From: Anaerolineae bacterium
GTDB taxonomy: Bacteria > Chloroflexota > Anaerolineae > B4-G1 > SLSP01
Length of the DNA: 8,272 bases
NCBI GenBank assembly: GCA_016934645.1
Contig: JAFGSL010000489.1
Location: forward strand, 1 to 8,272
Direction of reading: 5' to 3'
Positions 1-7,143 of the stretch are shown here, piece after piece (the first letter of the stretch is position 1; each line of letters starts with the position of its first letter). The notes under the pieces were generated by a model. That model was not told the DNA's origin and did not search any database. It saw nothing but the letters and a program-made list of their open reading frames with translations. A program made the translations under genes and the position numbers.

Positions 1-73
1 CATATTTGCGTCACACGATGAGCGAATTTCAAGATTAACTGGCGTATTTTCTATACCACTAAGGAGGAAATCG

Positions 74-1381
74 ATGAGCGATAAAAAGAGCCCGAGTCGT
101 TCCGGCCGCAGTTTTAGCAATGTCAAGAAACCATCTTCTGGAGGCCGTAAGAGTGGTGGCAAAACGAGACCGCCGAGCAAGCCTTCTGGCGGCGACGTCA
201 ATATTCACTCGCGGATTTCCAGGTCGGCGCCCGAACCGGCTTCCAGACCTAAACCGTCTGGCCATAAGGTTTCCAGACCGGCGCCCGTTCCCGCGCCTGC
301 TGCCGCGGCGCCATCGCAAGCCGACACCCAGGCTCAGCAGTTCGCCAACGCACGCACACGCTGGGAGAGACTGGCTGGTTTGATCGCTTTGGGTGCGATT
401 GTCGATCAACTATCCTCCGTCACCGGCGAAATCGACGACCTAGATCATGAGATCTCCGAACTCCGCGCGCGCGGCTATCGTTTTGGGCGAACTATGGAAG
501 AGCGTGCCGCAGCCGTGAAAGCACGCTGGCCACAGCAGAAGGCATCGGCCAATCGCCTGCTTCAGGAGCGACGCAGTGTCCTGCAATCCGCTGCCAACGA
601 GACGCAGCGACTTCTTGGTCAGGCAGAGCGCAATACCGGCTTGCTGGATACGGTGGACAGCCGCCTCTGGGCGCTTGAAAATCAGATCAGCGAAGCACAG
701 CGCAACGTGCAAGGGGTCTTCAACAACACAGAACAAGACATCAATGAGCTGCAAAGCGAAATGCGCCAAGTGCGTGCACTATTGGACGCGCTAGACGGTG
801 CCTCCTTCGAGTTGTTACCCGATGAACATGGTGTAGCGGTGTGCAAGGCTCAGTGGGTTAGCGACAACCAAGAACCGGAGGGCATGTTATTCCTCACCGA
901 TAGCCGTCTTATATTCGAGCAACGGGAAGAGCGCGTAATCAAAAAGAAACTCTTCTCATCCGAGAAAGAACTTGTCCAGGAGAAACTCTGGGACACGCCA
1001 GTAGGGGCGATTGACGAATTGCAAAAGGACGACAAGAAGTCAGGTTTATTGGGGTTGAGGCGCAAGGAACTGCTCACCCTAAGTTTCGTCGAGCGCACGC
1101 GCGAACTGCCGAGTGACGCTACACTTCACCTCAAGGGTGGAGCAACGAATGAGGCCTGGCTTACGCTGATCCGCCAGGTGAAAAGCGGGCAGATTGCTGC
1201 TGATCTCTTCGGTGCACCCTCACCACAGGAATTGCTGGCCGAACAAACGGAAGCTGAAGCTGCCGAGCCCGAGGCCGAGTTACCCACCCGCTGTCCTTCA
1301 TGTAATGCCACACTCCCCCCCATCTACAAGGGGATGAAGCAGGTGGAATGCCAATACTGTGGCACGATCATCAATATTTAA
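74..1381 (+). CDS. Coiled-coil protein with PH/GRAM-like domain and C-terminal zinc ribbon, function unknown
   Basis: I do not recognise a named family for the whole 435-residue protein. Residues 1-90 are a Ser/Pro/Lys/Arg-rich, probably disordered tail with imperfect repeats around SRxAPxPA. Residues about 112-240 are charged and heptad-like, rich in Glu, Gln, Arg and Leu, and are probably a coiled coil. Residues about 246-372 resemble a bacterial PH or GRAM-like fold, with a typical strand pair around MLFLTDSRLIFEQ (271-283) and a final helix around AWLTLIRQV. After an acidic linker, two CxxC knuckles (C407/C410 and C426/C429) form a zinc ribbon. There is no signal peptide or membrane segment, so it is probably cytosolic. 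The start at 74 is fixed by a strong Shine-Dalgarno AAGGAGGAAA at 61-70. It is separated from tilS by 120 bases and may be its own unit. A scaffold, lipid-binding or protein-binding role is only a guess from the domains. Confidence 0.85.
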   Translation: MSDKKSPSRSGRSFSNVKKPSSGGRKSGGKTRPPSKPSGGDVNIHSRISRSAPEPASRPKPSGHKVSRPAPVPAPAAAAPSQADTQAQQFANARTRWERLAGLIALGAIVDQLSSVTGEIDDLDHEISELRARGYRFGRTMEERAAAVKARWPQQKASANRLLQERRSVLQSAANETQRLLGQAERNTGLLDTVDSRLWALENQISEAQRNVQGVFNNTEQDINELQSEMRQVRALLDALDGASFELLPDEHGVAVCKAQWVSDNQEPEGMLFLTDSRLIFEQREERVIKKKLFSSEKELVQEKLWDTPVGAIDELQKDDKKSGLLGLRRKELLTLSFVERTRELPSDATLHLKGGATNEAWLTLIRQVKSGQIAADLFGAPSPQELLAEQTEAEAAEPEAELPTRCPSCNATLPPIYKGMKQVECQYCGTIINI

Positions 1382-1385
1382 GGCA

Positions 1386-1406
1386 GTAGACGGTAAACGG
1401 TAGACA
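1386..1406. repeat. Three degenerate 7-base tandem units (GTARACR)
   Basis: The units GTAGACG, GTAAACG and GTAGACA lie head to tail immediately after the stop codon of the upstream gene. They differ by one or two bases. Such heptameric short tandem repeats are scattered between genes in several environmental bacterial lineages. No coding or terminator function is evident here. Confidence 0.6.
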
Positions 1407-1442
1407 GGAGCACCAATACCGCGAGATGATCAAGCCTTTTCC

Positions 1443-1469
1443 AATCCTGAAAATCCTGTTAATCCTGTC
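1443..1469. repeat. Three 9-base tandem units (AATCCTGNN)
   Basis: AATCCTGAA, AATCCTGTT and AATCCTGTC follow each other without a gap, about 30 bases upstream of tilS. The core AATCCTG is invariant and only the last two bases vary. From general knowledge, AATCCTGT-type strings are dispersed intergenic repeats in many unrelated bacterial genomes. Their role is unclear. The array may lie within the tilS leader. Confidence 0.7.
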
Positions 1470-1501
1470 AAGAAACGGATATACGTGCAATTGAGGACAT
1501 A

Positions 1502-3025
1502 ATGGATATACTGCACGAGGTGCAACACTACATCGACACCCACCGCCTCCTGAAACTCGGAGCGCGGGTGGTAGTCGGCGTCTCTGGCGGGCCAGATTCG
1601 GTGACGTTGTTGCACGTGCTGCAGCGCCTGACCGGCCCGCTGGACCTCACCTTGCACGTCGCGCATCTCCATCACGGTATCCGTGACATGGACGCCGACG
1701 CCGACGCCGACTTTGTCGCGACACTGGCCGAAGGCTGGGGACTCCCCTGCACCATCGAGCGCGTCGATGTGCCTGCGATTGCATCGGAACAGAAAATCGC
1801 ACTGGAAGAAGCTGCGCGCCGTGCCCGCTACACCTTTTTGCATCAGGTGGCACAGCAAACCGGCGCACTGCGTATCGCAGTAGGCCACAACGCCGACGAT
1901 CAATCCGAGACGGTGTTGATGCACTTGCTCCGGGGGGCTGGAGCGGCTGGGCTGCGCGGGATGCTGCCCGCCACGCCACTACGCGACTATCACCTCCTCA
2001 CGCCTTGTCCCAAACCGGTACCGGAGATGAAGCTCATCCGCCCCCTGCTCTCCACCCCGCGCGCCGACATTGAGGCCTATTGTGCGGAGCAACAGTTGTC
2101 TACTCGCTTCGACCGCTCAAACCTGGATACGACCTTTTTCCGCAATCGCCTGCGCCATAAGGTACTGCCCTATCTGGCGCAAATCAACCCGGGCTTCGCG
2201 CAGAACCTACGTCACCTGGCTGAAGTTGTACGCGCAGACTATGATTTGCTACACGAGTTCGTGTCAGTGGCGTGGGATACACTGCTGATCAAAAGCACGC
2301 CCAATCTACTGATTTTCAACCTTGAAGGCTGGCGGGCGCAGCCGCTTGCCATCCAACGGGCCATCATCCGTCGCGCGGCGTACAACCTGCGCCGTTCTTT
2401 GCGTGATGTGAGTTTTGTCCACGTGGAAGATGCGGTGCGAATTGCCCAGCAAGGTACGACTGGCGCGCAGGCCACCCTGCCCCACGGACTGCGTTTGACG
2501 ATCGATTATGCAACTCTCACTATTGCTGGTGAGGAGGAAGTTACCGGCAGTCTGGCGCATCTGCCGCCGGAAAGCCCCTGGCTTGTGCCGGGAAGCACCA
2601 TTCCCCTGCCCGTACCTGCTGAGATCGATCTACCGAATGACTGGCATTTGCATATTCAGGAAGCTCCGCATTGGAACCTGGAAGCTATCACCAACAACTG
2701 CAATCCCCTGGTAGCATGGATGGACGCCGGTGCGCTGGGCGAAAGCGCTGGCGGAGCCAGCGACGCTGGTGACGGCGTCAGCGTCGCTGTCTTGCGCACC
2801 CGGCAGCGCGGCGACATCTTTCAGCCACAGGGGATGCACCACGCCACGGTGCGTTTGAGCGATTTGCTGATCAACACGAAGATACCGCGTTCGTGGCGCG
2901 ATTACGTGCCGCTGGTCGAAGCCAATGGGCGCATCCTTTGGGTGGTCGGTGTCCGGCTGAGTGAAGCGGCCTTGGTGCGTCCAGATACGCGGCGCGTCGT
3001 CTATCTACGTTTTTGTGGACCGTAG
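1502..3025 (+). CDS. tilS: tRNA(Ile)-lysidine synthetase
   Basis: TilS uses ATP and lysine to convert C34 of the CAU-anticodon tRNA-Ile to lysidine, so that the tRNA reads AUA and is charged with isoleucine. It is cytosolic and normally essential. The PP-loop SGGPDS is at 28-33, HLHHGIR at 55-61, GHNADDQSETVL at 128-139 and RNRLRHKVLPYL at 214-225. The C-terminal domain carries RTRQRGDIFQP from about 432, followed by the usual LSDLLI.TKIPRSWRD stretch. The length of 507 residues is on the long side of the family. Two low-complexity expansions are visible: DADADAD just after the HHGIR motif, and about 13 Gly/Ala/Ser/Asp residues at 413-425, encoded by a perfect DNA palindrome. GAGGA at 1493-1497 precedes the ATG. 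The next gene starts 8 bases after the stop, which suggests co-transcription. Confidence 0.96.
   Translation: MDILHEVQHYIDTHRLLKLGARVVVGVSGGPDSVTLLHVLQRLTGPLDLTLHVAHLHHGIRDMDADADADFVATLAEGWGLPCTIERVDVPAIASEQKIALEEAARRARYTFLHQVAQQTGALRIAVGHNADDQSETVLMHLLRGAGAAGLRGMLPATPLRDYHLLTPCPKPVPEMKLIRPLLSTPRADIEAYCAEQQLSTRFDRSNLDTTFFRNRLRHKVLPYLAQINPGFAQNLRHLAEVVRADYDLLHEFVSVAWDTLLIKSTPNLLIFNLEGWRAQPLAIQRAIIRRAAYNLRRSLRDVSFVHVEDAVRIAQQGTTGAQATLPHGLRLTIDYATLTIAGEEEVTGSLAHLPPESPWLVPGSTIPLPVPAEIDLPNDWHLHIQEAPHWNLEAITNNCNPLVAWMDAGALGESAGGASDAGDGVSVAVLRTRQRGDIFQPQGMHHATVRLSDLLINTKIPRSWRDYVPLVEANGRILWVVGVRLSEAALVRPDTRRVVYLRFCGP
2758..2789. repeat. Perfect 11-base inverted repeat inside tilS
   Basis: CAGCGACGCTG (2758-2768) and CAGCGTCGCTG (2779-2789) are exact reverse complements around a 10-base loop. 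They sit in the codons for the Gly/Ala/Ser/Asp-rich linker of TilS that has no counterpart in my recollection of the usual family sequence. The hairpin would form in DNA or mRNA. It is followed by no T-tract, so it is not a terminator. Confidence 0.75.
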
Positions 3026-3028
3026 GAG
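3023..3028 (+). promoter_or_regulatory. Ribosome binding site of the nucleoside kinase (decides its start)
   Basis: TAGGAG lies 5 bases before ATG 3034 and overlaps the TAG stop of tilS. The earlier in-frame ATG at 3013 has no such site and would add MWTVGAY ahead of the P-loop strand, so 3034 is the better start. The overlap of stop codon and Shine-Dalgarno favours translational coupling with tilS. Confidence 0.75.
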
Positions 3029-3033
3029 CCTAC

Positions 3034-3696
3034 ATGCCAAAACATCTGGTTTTAGTCGCGGGGAATATTGGCGCTGGCAAAACGTCGCTGGCCGAGAGGC
3101 TAGGATCACGACTCGGCTGGCAAGTCGCTTATGAGTCGGTGGACAACAACCCATATCTGGCCGATTTCTACGCCGACATGCGCGCGTGGAGCTTCCACCT
3201 CCAAATCTTCTTCCTGGGGCATCGTGCCGAACAACACCGCCAACTGATGGCGCTGCCGCAGTCGGCCATTATCGACCGCAGCATCTACGAGGATGCCCAC
3301 ATCTTTGCGCGGGCACTGTACAATCTCGGCAACATGACTGAGCGCGACTACCACGCCTACCGGCGACTCTACGGGCTGGTGATCGAAACACTGCCGCGCC
3401 CCGCGCTACTCATCTACATCAAGGCCAGTCCTGCCACGCTGCTCTCGCACATCCGCCAGCGCGGACGAGAGATTGAAAACAGCGTCTCTGCGGACTACTT
3501 AACGCTCCTGGGGCAGTTCTACGACGAGTGGATGGCTACCTTCGATCTGTGTCCCGTGCTGACCGTGCCGGGCGATGACCTGGACTTTGTCCACTACCCC
3601 GAACACCTGAAGATCATCGCCGAGCGCGTGGAGGACAAACTGGCAGGCAAAGAGATCGTAGAATTTCCCAAACCAGGAGTGCTGAATGCCCGCTGA
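3034..3696 (+). CDS. Deoxynucleoside kinase (dNK/dGK/dAK family)
   Basis: It transfers phosphate from ATP to a deoxynucleoside in the salvage pathway, in the cytosol. The 220-residue protein begins with a Walker A loop, GNIGAGKT at 10-17. E34 in AYESVDNNPYL is in the place of the catalytic base. Q57 in HLQIFFL fits a base-contacting position, DRS is at 81-83 in IIDRSIYED, and the arginine-rich LID RQRGREIE is at 141-148. Length and motif order match bacterial deoxyadenosine/deoxyguanosine kinases. The sequence alone does not tell me which deoxynucleoside it prefers. A thymidylate kinase is less likely because the DRS and ESVDNNP motifs are those of the dNK family. It sits 8 bases after tilS and its last 11 bases overlap the next gene, so the three are probably one operon. 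Confidence 0.93.
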   Translation: MPKHLVLVAGNIGAGKTSLAERLGSRLGWQVAYESVDNNPYLADFYADMRAWSFHLQIFFLGHRAEQHRQLMALPQSAIIDRSIYEDAHIFARALYNLGNMTERDYHAYRRLYGLVIETLPRPALLIYIKASPATLLSHIRQRGREIENSVSADYLTLLGQFYDEWMATFDLCPVLTVPGDDLDFVHYPEHLKIIAERVEDKLAGKEIVEFPKPGVLNAR

Positions 3697-5083
3697 ACCT
3701 GGGGAGCCGCTGAGCGAGCGCGAGATCGAGATCGTGGAGCTGGTCGCCGCCGGGCTGACCAACCGCGAGATCGCCGTCCGCATTTACCTCAGCCCTAACA
3801 CCGTCAAGGTACACCTGCGCAACATCTTCACCAAGACCGGCGTGTCCTCCCGCACCGAGTTGACGGTGCTGGCGATGCAAGAAGGCTGGATCACTGTCCC
3901 TGGCATCACCGACGTACCGGACAGCGCCGAGGCAAACGTCTCAGAGGAAGTAGAAGCTCAGACTGAACCGGAGGCACCGATGCTGCCACCCTGGCCGCGC
4001 ACACGTTGGGCGGCGCTGGCAGCCGGCCTGATCCTGGCGCTCGTGGCGCTGGCCTTGCCCCGGCAGCCGGCGGGACAGGCTGCCGTTCCCACTGCCAGCG
4101 GTCTGGTCGATCAGACTTCAACCATACACGTTGCCGACGTCCCGGCTGCTGCAGAGAACGGTGGAGGGCATTGGGAGGAGCTAACGCCTCTGCCGGTGCG
4201 CCGGGCACGGATGGGCGTTGTGGCATGGGGTAACAGCATCTACGTCGTCGGCGGTAGCGCAGACGATGGCCCCACCGGGCGGCTGGATATCTACGACATC
4301 AACACAGCGCTATGGCGGAGTGGAGCAGCGCGCCCGGCAGCTCTGGCAAATGTCAGTATCGTAGCCCTACCTGACAAGGACGGTAGTCCTCACCGTTTGC
4401 TCGTCCCCGGCGGGTGCGATGAGAACGGCACCCCACAGACGGTTACCCATCTCTATGACCCGCAGAGCGACACGTGGAGCGAGGGCGCACCAGTGCCCCA
4501 ACCATTATGCGCCTACGCGCTGGCGGGATACAACGGACGAGCATATCTCTTCGGTGGATGGGACGGGAACACATATCAAGCCGTGAGTTACGTCTACGAC
4601 GGTACTAGCAACACCTGGACGGAAATTGCGCATCCAGCCGAAGCGCGGGGGTTTGGCGCAGCAGCGCCTCTGGTCGACGCGAATGGCCACATTCGCATCT
4701 TCTACGTGGGCGGCTACGATGACAAGCGTGAATGGGCCACCTGCGAAGTTTACCTCCCCGAAGACAATCGTTGGGAAAGCTGCGCGCCGATGCTCCTGCC
4801 GCGCGGCGGGCTGGGTCTAGCCGCCATCGGCGGGCGGGTGTACGCGATAGGCGGCGGGTGGAACGCTTACCTGGGGTTCAACGAACGTTACGATCCCTCA
4901 ACCGACACATGGGCGGTCGTCCAAACGCCGATTGCCGGCGAGTGGCGCAACCTGGGGCTGACAGCACACGAAACGTCGCTCTACGTCGTCGGTGGCTGGA
5001 GTGGCGACTACCTCAACCGCGTCTACACCATCGAAGTGCTGCCCTGGCGCGTGTTCATTCCCACGACGTTTTATTCCCCGTAA
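3686..5083 (+). CDS. Membrane-anchored LuxR-type HTH protein with extracytoplasmic kelch propeller
   Basis: Residues 9-68 are a GerE/LuxR DNA-binding domain with LSEREIEIVELVAAG and the recognition helix around LSPNTVKVHLRNIF (35-48). After an acidic linker there is one hydrophobic segment at about 108-124, preceded by R105 and R107, which by the positive-inside rule puts the HTH in the cytoplasm. The rest carries six kelch repeats with double glycines at 189, 242, 290, 342, 389 and 436 and tryptophans at 163, 210, 264, 311, 363 and 409. The first tryptophan strand precedes the first double glycine, as expected if the N-terminal strand closes the last blade. A one-piece sensor and regulator is inferred: outside ligand binding would alter gene expression. 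LuxR HTH domains are usually C-terminal, so the order is unusual. AGGAG at 3675-3679 supports the start, which lies inside the kinase gene. Confidence 0.9.
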   Translation: MPAEPGEPLSEREIEIVELVAAGLTNREIAVRIYLSPNTVKVHLRNIFTKTGVSSRTELTVLAMQEGWITVPGITDVPDSAEANVSEEVEAQTEPEAPMLPPWPRTRWAALAAGLILALVALALPRQPAGQAAVPTASGLVDQTSTIHVADVPAAAENGGGHWEELTPLPVRRARMGVVAWGNSIYVVGGSADDGPTGRLDIYDINTALWRSGAARPAALANVSIVALPDKDGSPHRLLVPGGCDENGTPQTVTHLYDPQSDTWSEGAPVPQPLCAYALAGYNGRAYLFGGWDGNTYQAVSYVYDGTSNTWTEIAHPAEARGFGAAAPLVDANGHIRIFYVGGYDDKREWATCEVYLPEDNRWESCAPMLLPRGGLGLAAIGGRVYAIGGGWNAYLGFNERYDPSTDTWAVVQTPIAGEWRNLGLTAHETSLYVVGGWSGDYLNRVYTIEVLPWRVFIPTTFYSP

Positions 5084-5095
5084 GCGTACACGACG

Positions 5096-6142
5096 CTACT
5101 CTGCTTCTATCTTCATATGTCGTAGCCGGAACGTGTGGACTGTATCGTAGTTACGCCCCATCGCGATGCTGATCTCACCCGTCGACATGCCGTAGACTAC
5201 CGACCATTGTGTGCTGGATTGAGATACATCCGATAGCAGCGCGAGGGCATCCGGCATGGAAAATCGCCCATCCGCTTGCCATAGACGCTCCGCGATTTTG
5301 TCGTAGCGCCAACAGTGGTTCTTCGGGGAGCCAGTCGTGACGGCGCTGAGCAGGAAGTTGGTGGACTGGTGCCAGGCCGTGTCGTTGGGGATGGCGACCA
5401 TCTCACCCTCGTAGAATTCAACCAACGCGGCCTTGCCCGTCGCGTCGGCGATCAAATAGTGGATGGCAGGACCACCGCCCATGTCCACGTTGTAGTCTCC
5501 CATCACCGTGATAGCCTCATCTACCGTGCGGGCGTGATCCAGCATCTCGCGGATAATCCCAAGCGATCCGATGGTCTTTTTGGCCGGATCGTGAGGCATG
5601 GGACTGTCGGGGATGGCCGCCATCCCAATTGCCAGCCCGTACTCATTCATCCCATCAAAGGGCAAGTATGGCGCATCCAGCAGTGGGCGGCGTTTGTCGA
5701 GCGATAGTTTGGTCAAGTCGCGCGCCTCTGCCGCCGTAAACCCCAGGTAAGCGATGTCCACCAGCGAGACCGACGCATAGCCGTCGGGCGGCGCGGTGAA
5801 CAGCAACACCGCCGGGCTATGCTCCCAATCGAAGTTGCGCCCGTAGACCATCGCGCCCGCATCGCCAAGTGCGGCGAACAGCGAGCAGGCCCACGAAGGT
5901 AGACTGGCATCAAGGGAAGCGTCACGCCCGGCGTTCTCATCTTCAGAAATGTATGCGCCTTCGTAATGCATCACGTAAAGTGGATGGTCGTCGACTTTTT
6001 CGAGGCTTAGCAGTGTACGTTCCGCCGGTGATGATGCCGGGGACGCCGTCTTTGGGGCACAAGCACTGCTGCCCAATCCACCGATCATCAAAATGGCGGA
6101 AAGTAGCAGATTACGGATAAGTTTTGCGTGTTTTATGCTCAT
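5096..6142 (-). CDS. Exported C45/linear-amide C-N hydrolase-like Ntn-hydrolase, probable lipoprotein
   Basis: The 348-residue protein starts with a basic n-region (K4, K7, R10) and a hydrophobic stretch ending GLGSSACAP, so it is exported. C28 could be lipidated, though Ser at position -3 is a weak lipobox. The mature part fits the Ntn-hydrolase superfamily that includes choloylglycine hydrolase, carcinine hydrolase and acyl-CoA:6-APA acyltransferase. C86 in WACSLFAALGD is the likely nucleophile and would become N-terminal after self-cleavage. It is followed by YGRNFDWE (100-107), GMNEYGLAIGM (164-174), HYLIADATGKAALVEF (228-243), STNF (260-263) and the terminal WSVVYG strand. It should hydrolyse an amide bond outside the membrane, but the substrate is unknown. 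It follows the CPBP protease gene by 25 bases on the same strand. Its own Shine-Dalgarno is weak (GAAG), consistent with coupling. Its stop lies 12 bases from the stop of the opposite-strand kelch gene. Confidence 0.85.
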   Translation of the reverse strand: MSIKHAKLIRNLLLSAILMIGGLGSSACAPKTASPASSPAERTLLSLEKVDDHPLYVMHYEGAYISEDENAGRDASLDASLPSWACSLFAALGDAGAMVYGRNFDWEHSPAVLLFTAPPDGYASVSLVDIAYLGFTAAEARDLTKLSLDKRRPLLDAPYLPFDGMNEYGLAIGMAAIPDSPMPHDPAKKTIGSLGIIREMLDHARTVDEAITVMGDYNVDMGGGPAIHYLIADATGKAALVEFYEGEMVAIPNDTAWHQSTNFLLSAVTTGSPKNHCWRYDKIAERLWQADGRFSMPDALALLSDVSQSSTQWSVVYGMSTGEISIAMGRNYDTVHTFRLRHMKIEAE

Positions 6143-6168
6143 AAAGACTTCAGTGATTGGTTCGATCG

Positions 6169-6999
6169 CTACTCACTTACATTTGCCGGACGACGACCGC
6201 CCGACAACACAATCACAATCAGTGCCAACACCCAATACAGCCCGCAAACCAGCAGGAAGGCGCCCTGATTAGCACCGACCATCTTCTGAATCGGCGGGAA
6301 CACATCCATGCCGGTGTTGATCACGCCGTGAAGCAGCCACGCCGCGAACAATTTCTTCCCCGCGCCGTTGTAGACCCAGGTCGTCACGATGCTGAGCGCC
6401 GGCGAGGCTAACATAAACACCCACATCGGCATGAAATACTGTCCCGTGTACTGCACAAAGAACAGGGGAAGGTGCCAGATCCCCCAGATACAACCCAACA
6501 CGAGACTCGCACCCCAGGCCCCCCAGCGCTCCTGGAGGATATCCAGCGCATAGCCACGCCAGCCAAATTCCTCTTGCCCGCCACCGATCAGCATCATCAT
6601 GAAAATGGTCGGGATGATCATCCAGAGGTTGACTGATGCCATCAACGTTGCGGCTTTTCCTTCGAGCAGACCGTAGCCAAAGAAGGCAAGCGCAGAGATA
6701 ATGAGCGGAATAAACAGGATCACAAGCCACCATTTTGCGCCAATTCGCACATCGGTGACCCGCGCCAGGAGTTTGCCGACCTCTGCCCAGCCATGTCTGC
6801 GCACGTTCACCCACGTCGCGCCGACGAGCGGGCCAAAAATACCGAGTAAGAAAAACACTTCCCACGGGACAGGTAGTGTCAGCAGCCCCTGGGTCTCCAA
6901 TACCCCAGGGAGCCAGCACAGCCACGTGAATCCAAAAGTGACAATGAAGTAATCCCAGGGAAACCAGTTGGTGGTAGTTTTCTGCATTCTATCATTCAT
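6169..6999 (-). CDS. CPBP-family intramembrane glutamic protease (CAAX/Rce1-like)
   Basis: The 276-residue protein is strongly hydrophobic, with about seven to eight predicted membrane helices. It carries the three hallmarks of the family: the diglutamate motif QEEFGWRGYAL with E143, E144 and R148, a histidine at H176 in WGIWHLPLFF, and H224/N228 in LLHGVINTG. Family members cleave peptides within the membrane, including prenylated CAAX proteins in eukaryotes and bacteriocin-related or unknown peptides in bacteria. The substrate here cannot be told. The start at 6999 is supported by AAGGGG (complement of 7010-7015) 10 bases upstream. A second Met (residue 5) is possible but less well placed. 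It is the first gene of a probable two-gene unit with the Ntn-hydrolase, read from a promoter near 7083-7110. Confidence 0.93.
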   Translation of the reverse strand: MNDRMQKTTTNWFPWDYFIVTFGFTWLCWLPGVLETQGLLTLPVPWEVFFLLGIFGPLVGATWVNVRRHGWAEVGKLLARVTDVRIGAKWWLVILFIPLIISALAFFGYGLLEGKAATLMASVNLWMIIPTIFMMMLIGGGQEEFGWRGYALDILQERWGAWGASLVLGCIWGIWHLPLFFVQYTGQYFMPMWVFMLASPALSIVTTWVYNGAGKKLFAAWLLHGVINTGMDVFPPIQKMVGANQGAFLLVCGLYWVLALIVIVLSGGRRPANVSE

Positions 7000-7143
7000 C
7001 TGTGTCGCACCCCTTGAAATGACTTAATTTCTCCAAACAATTGAAAGCCAGAAGATGAGATTGAAAAGAGAGTGATGGGAGCAGTATAAAATGAAGGGAT
7101 AAATGCGCAAGCACTCTACGCTTACTCGTCGTCCAAATCGATC
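7000..7143. other. Intergenic region upstream of the CPBP gene
   Basis: This AT-richer stretch holds the CPBP Shine-Dalgarno (7010-7015 on the minus strand) and the candidate promoter at 7083-7110. I see no gene on either strand. It belongs to a gene-poor stretch of about 700 bases that otherwise holds the inverted-repeat elements and the tRNA. Confidence 0.6.
7083..7110 (-). promoter_or_regulatory. Candidate sigma-70 promoter for the CPBP/hydrolase pair
   Basis: Read on the minus strand, TTGCGC (complement of 7105-7110) and TATACT (complement of 7083-7088) are separated by 16 bases. Transcription would begin near 7075 and give a leader of about 75 bases before the CPBP start codon. The two boxes match the vegetative consensus at four and five of six positions. 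The match is by eye only. Confidence 0.45.

Noticed and set aside
1..60. Promoter for the first gene (TTGCGT at 6-11 with AT-rich boxes downstream)
   Set aside because: No -10 box at proper spacing stands out, and the true upstream context is cut by the window edge.
3013..3033. Earlier ATG of the nucleoside kinase adding seven residues
   Set aside because: It lies inside tilS without a ribosome site, and family proteins begin just before the P-loop strand. ATG 3034 has TAGGAG at good spacing.
5083..5097. Small hairpin AGCGT/ACGCT over the two convergent stop codons as a bidirectional terminator
   Set aside because: The stem is only 5 bases with no T-run on either side, too weak to call.
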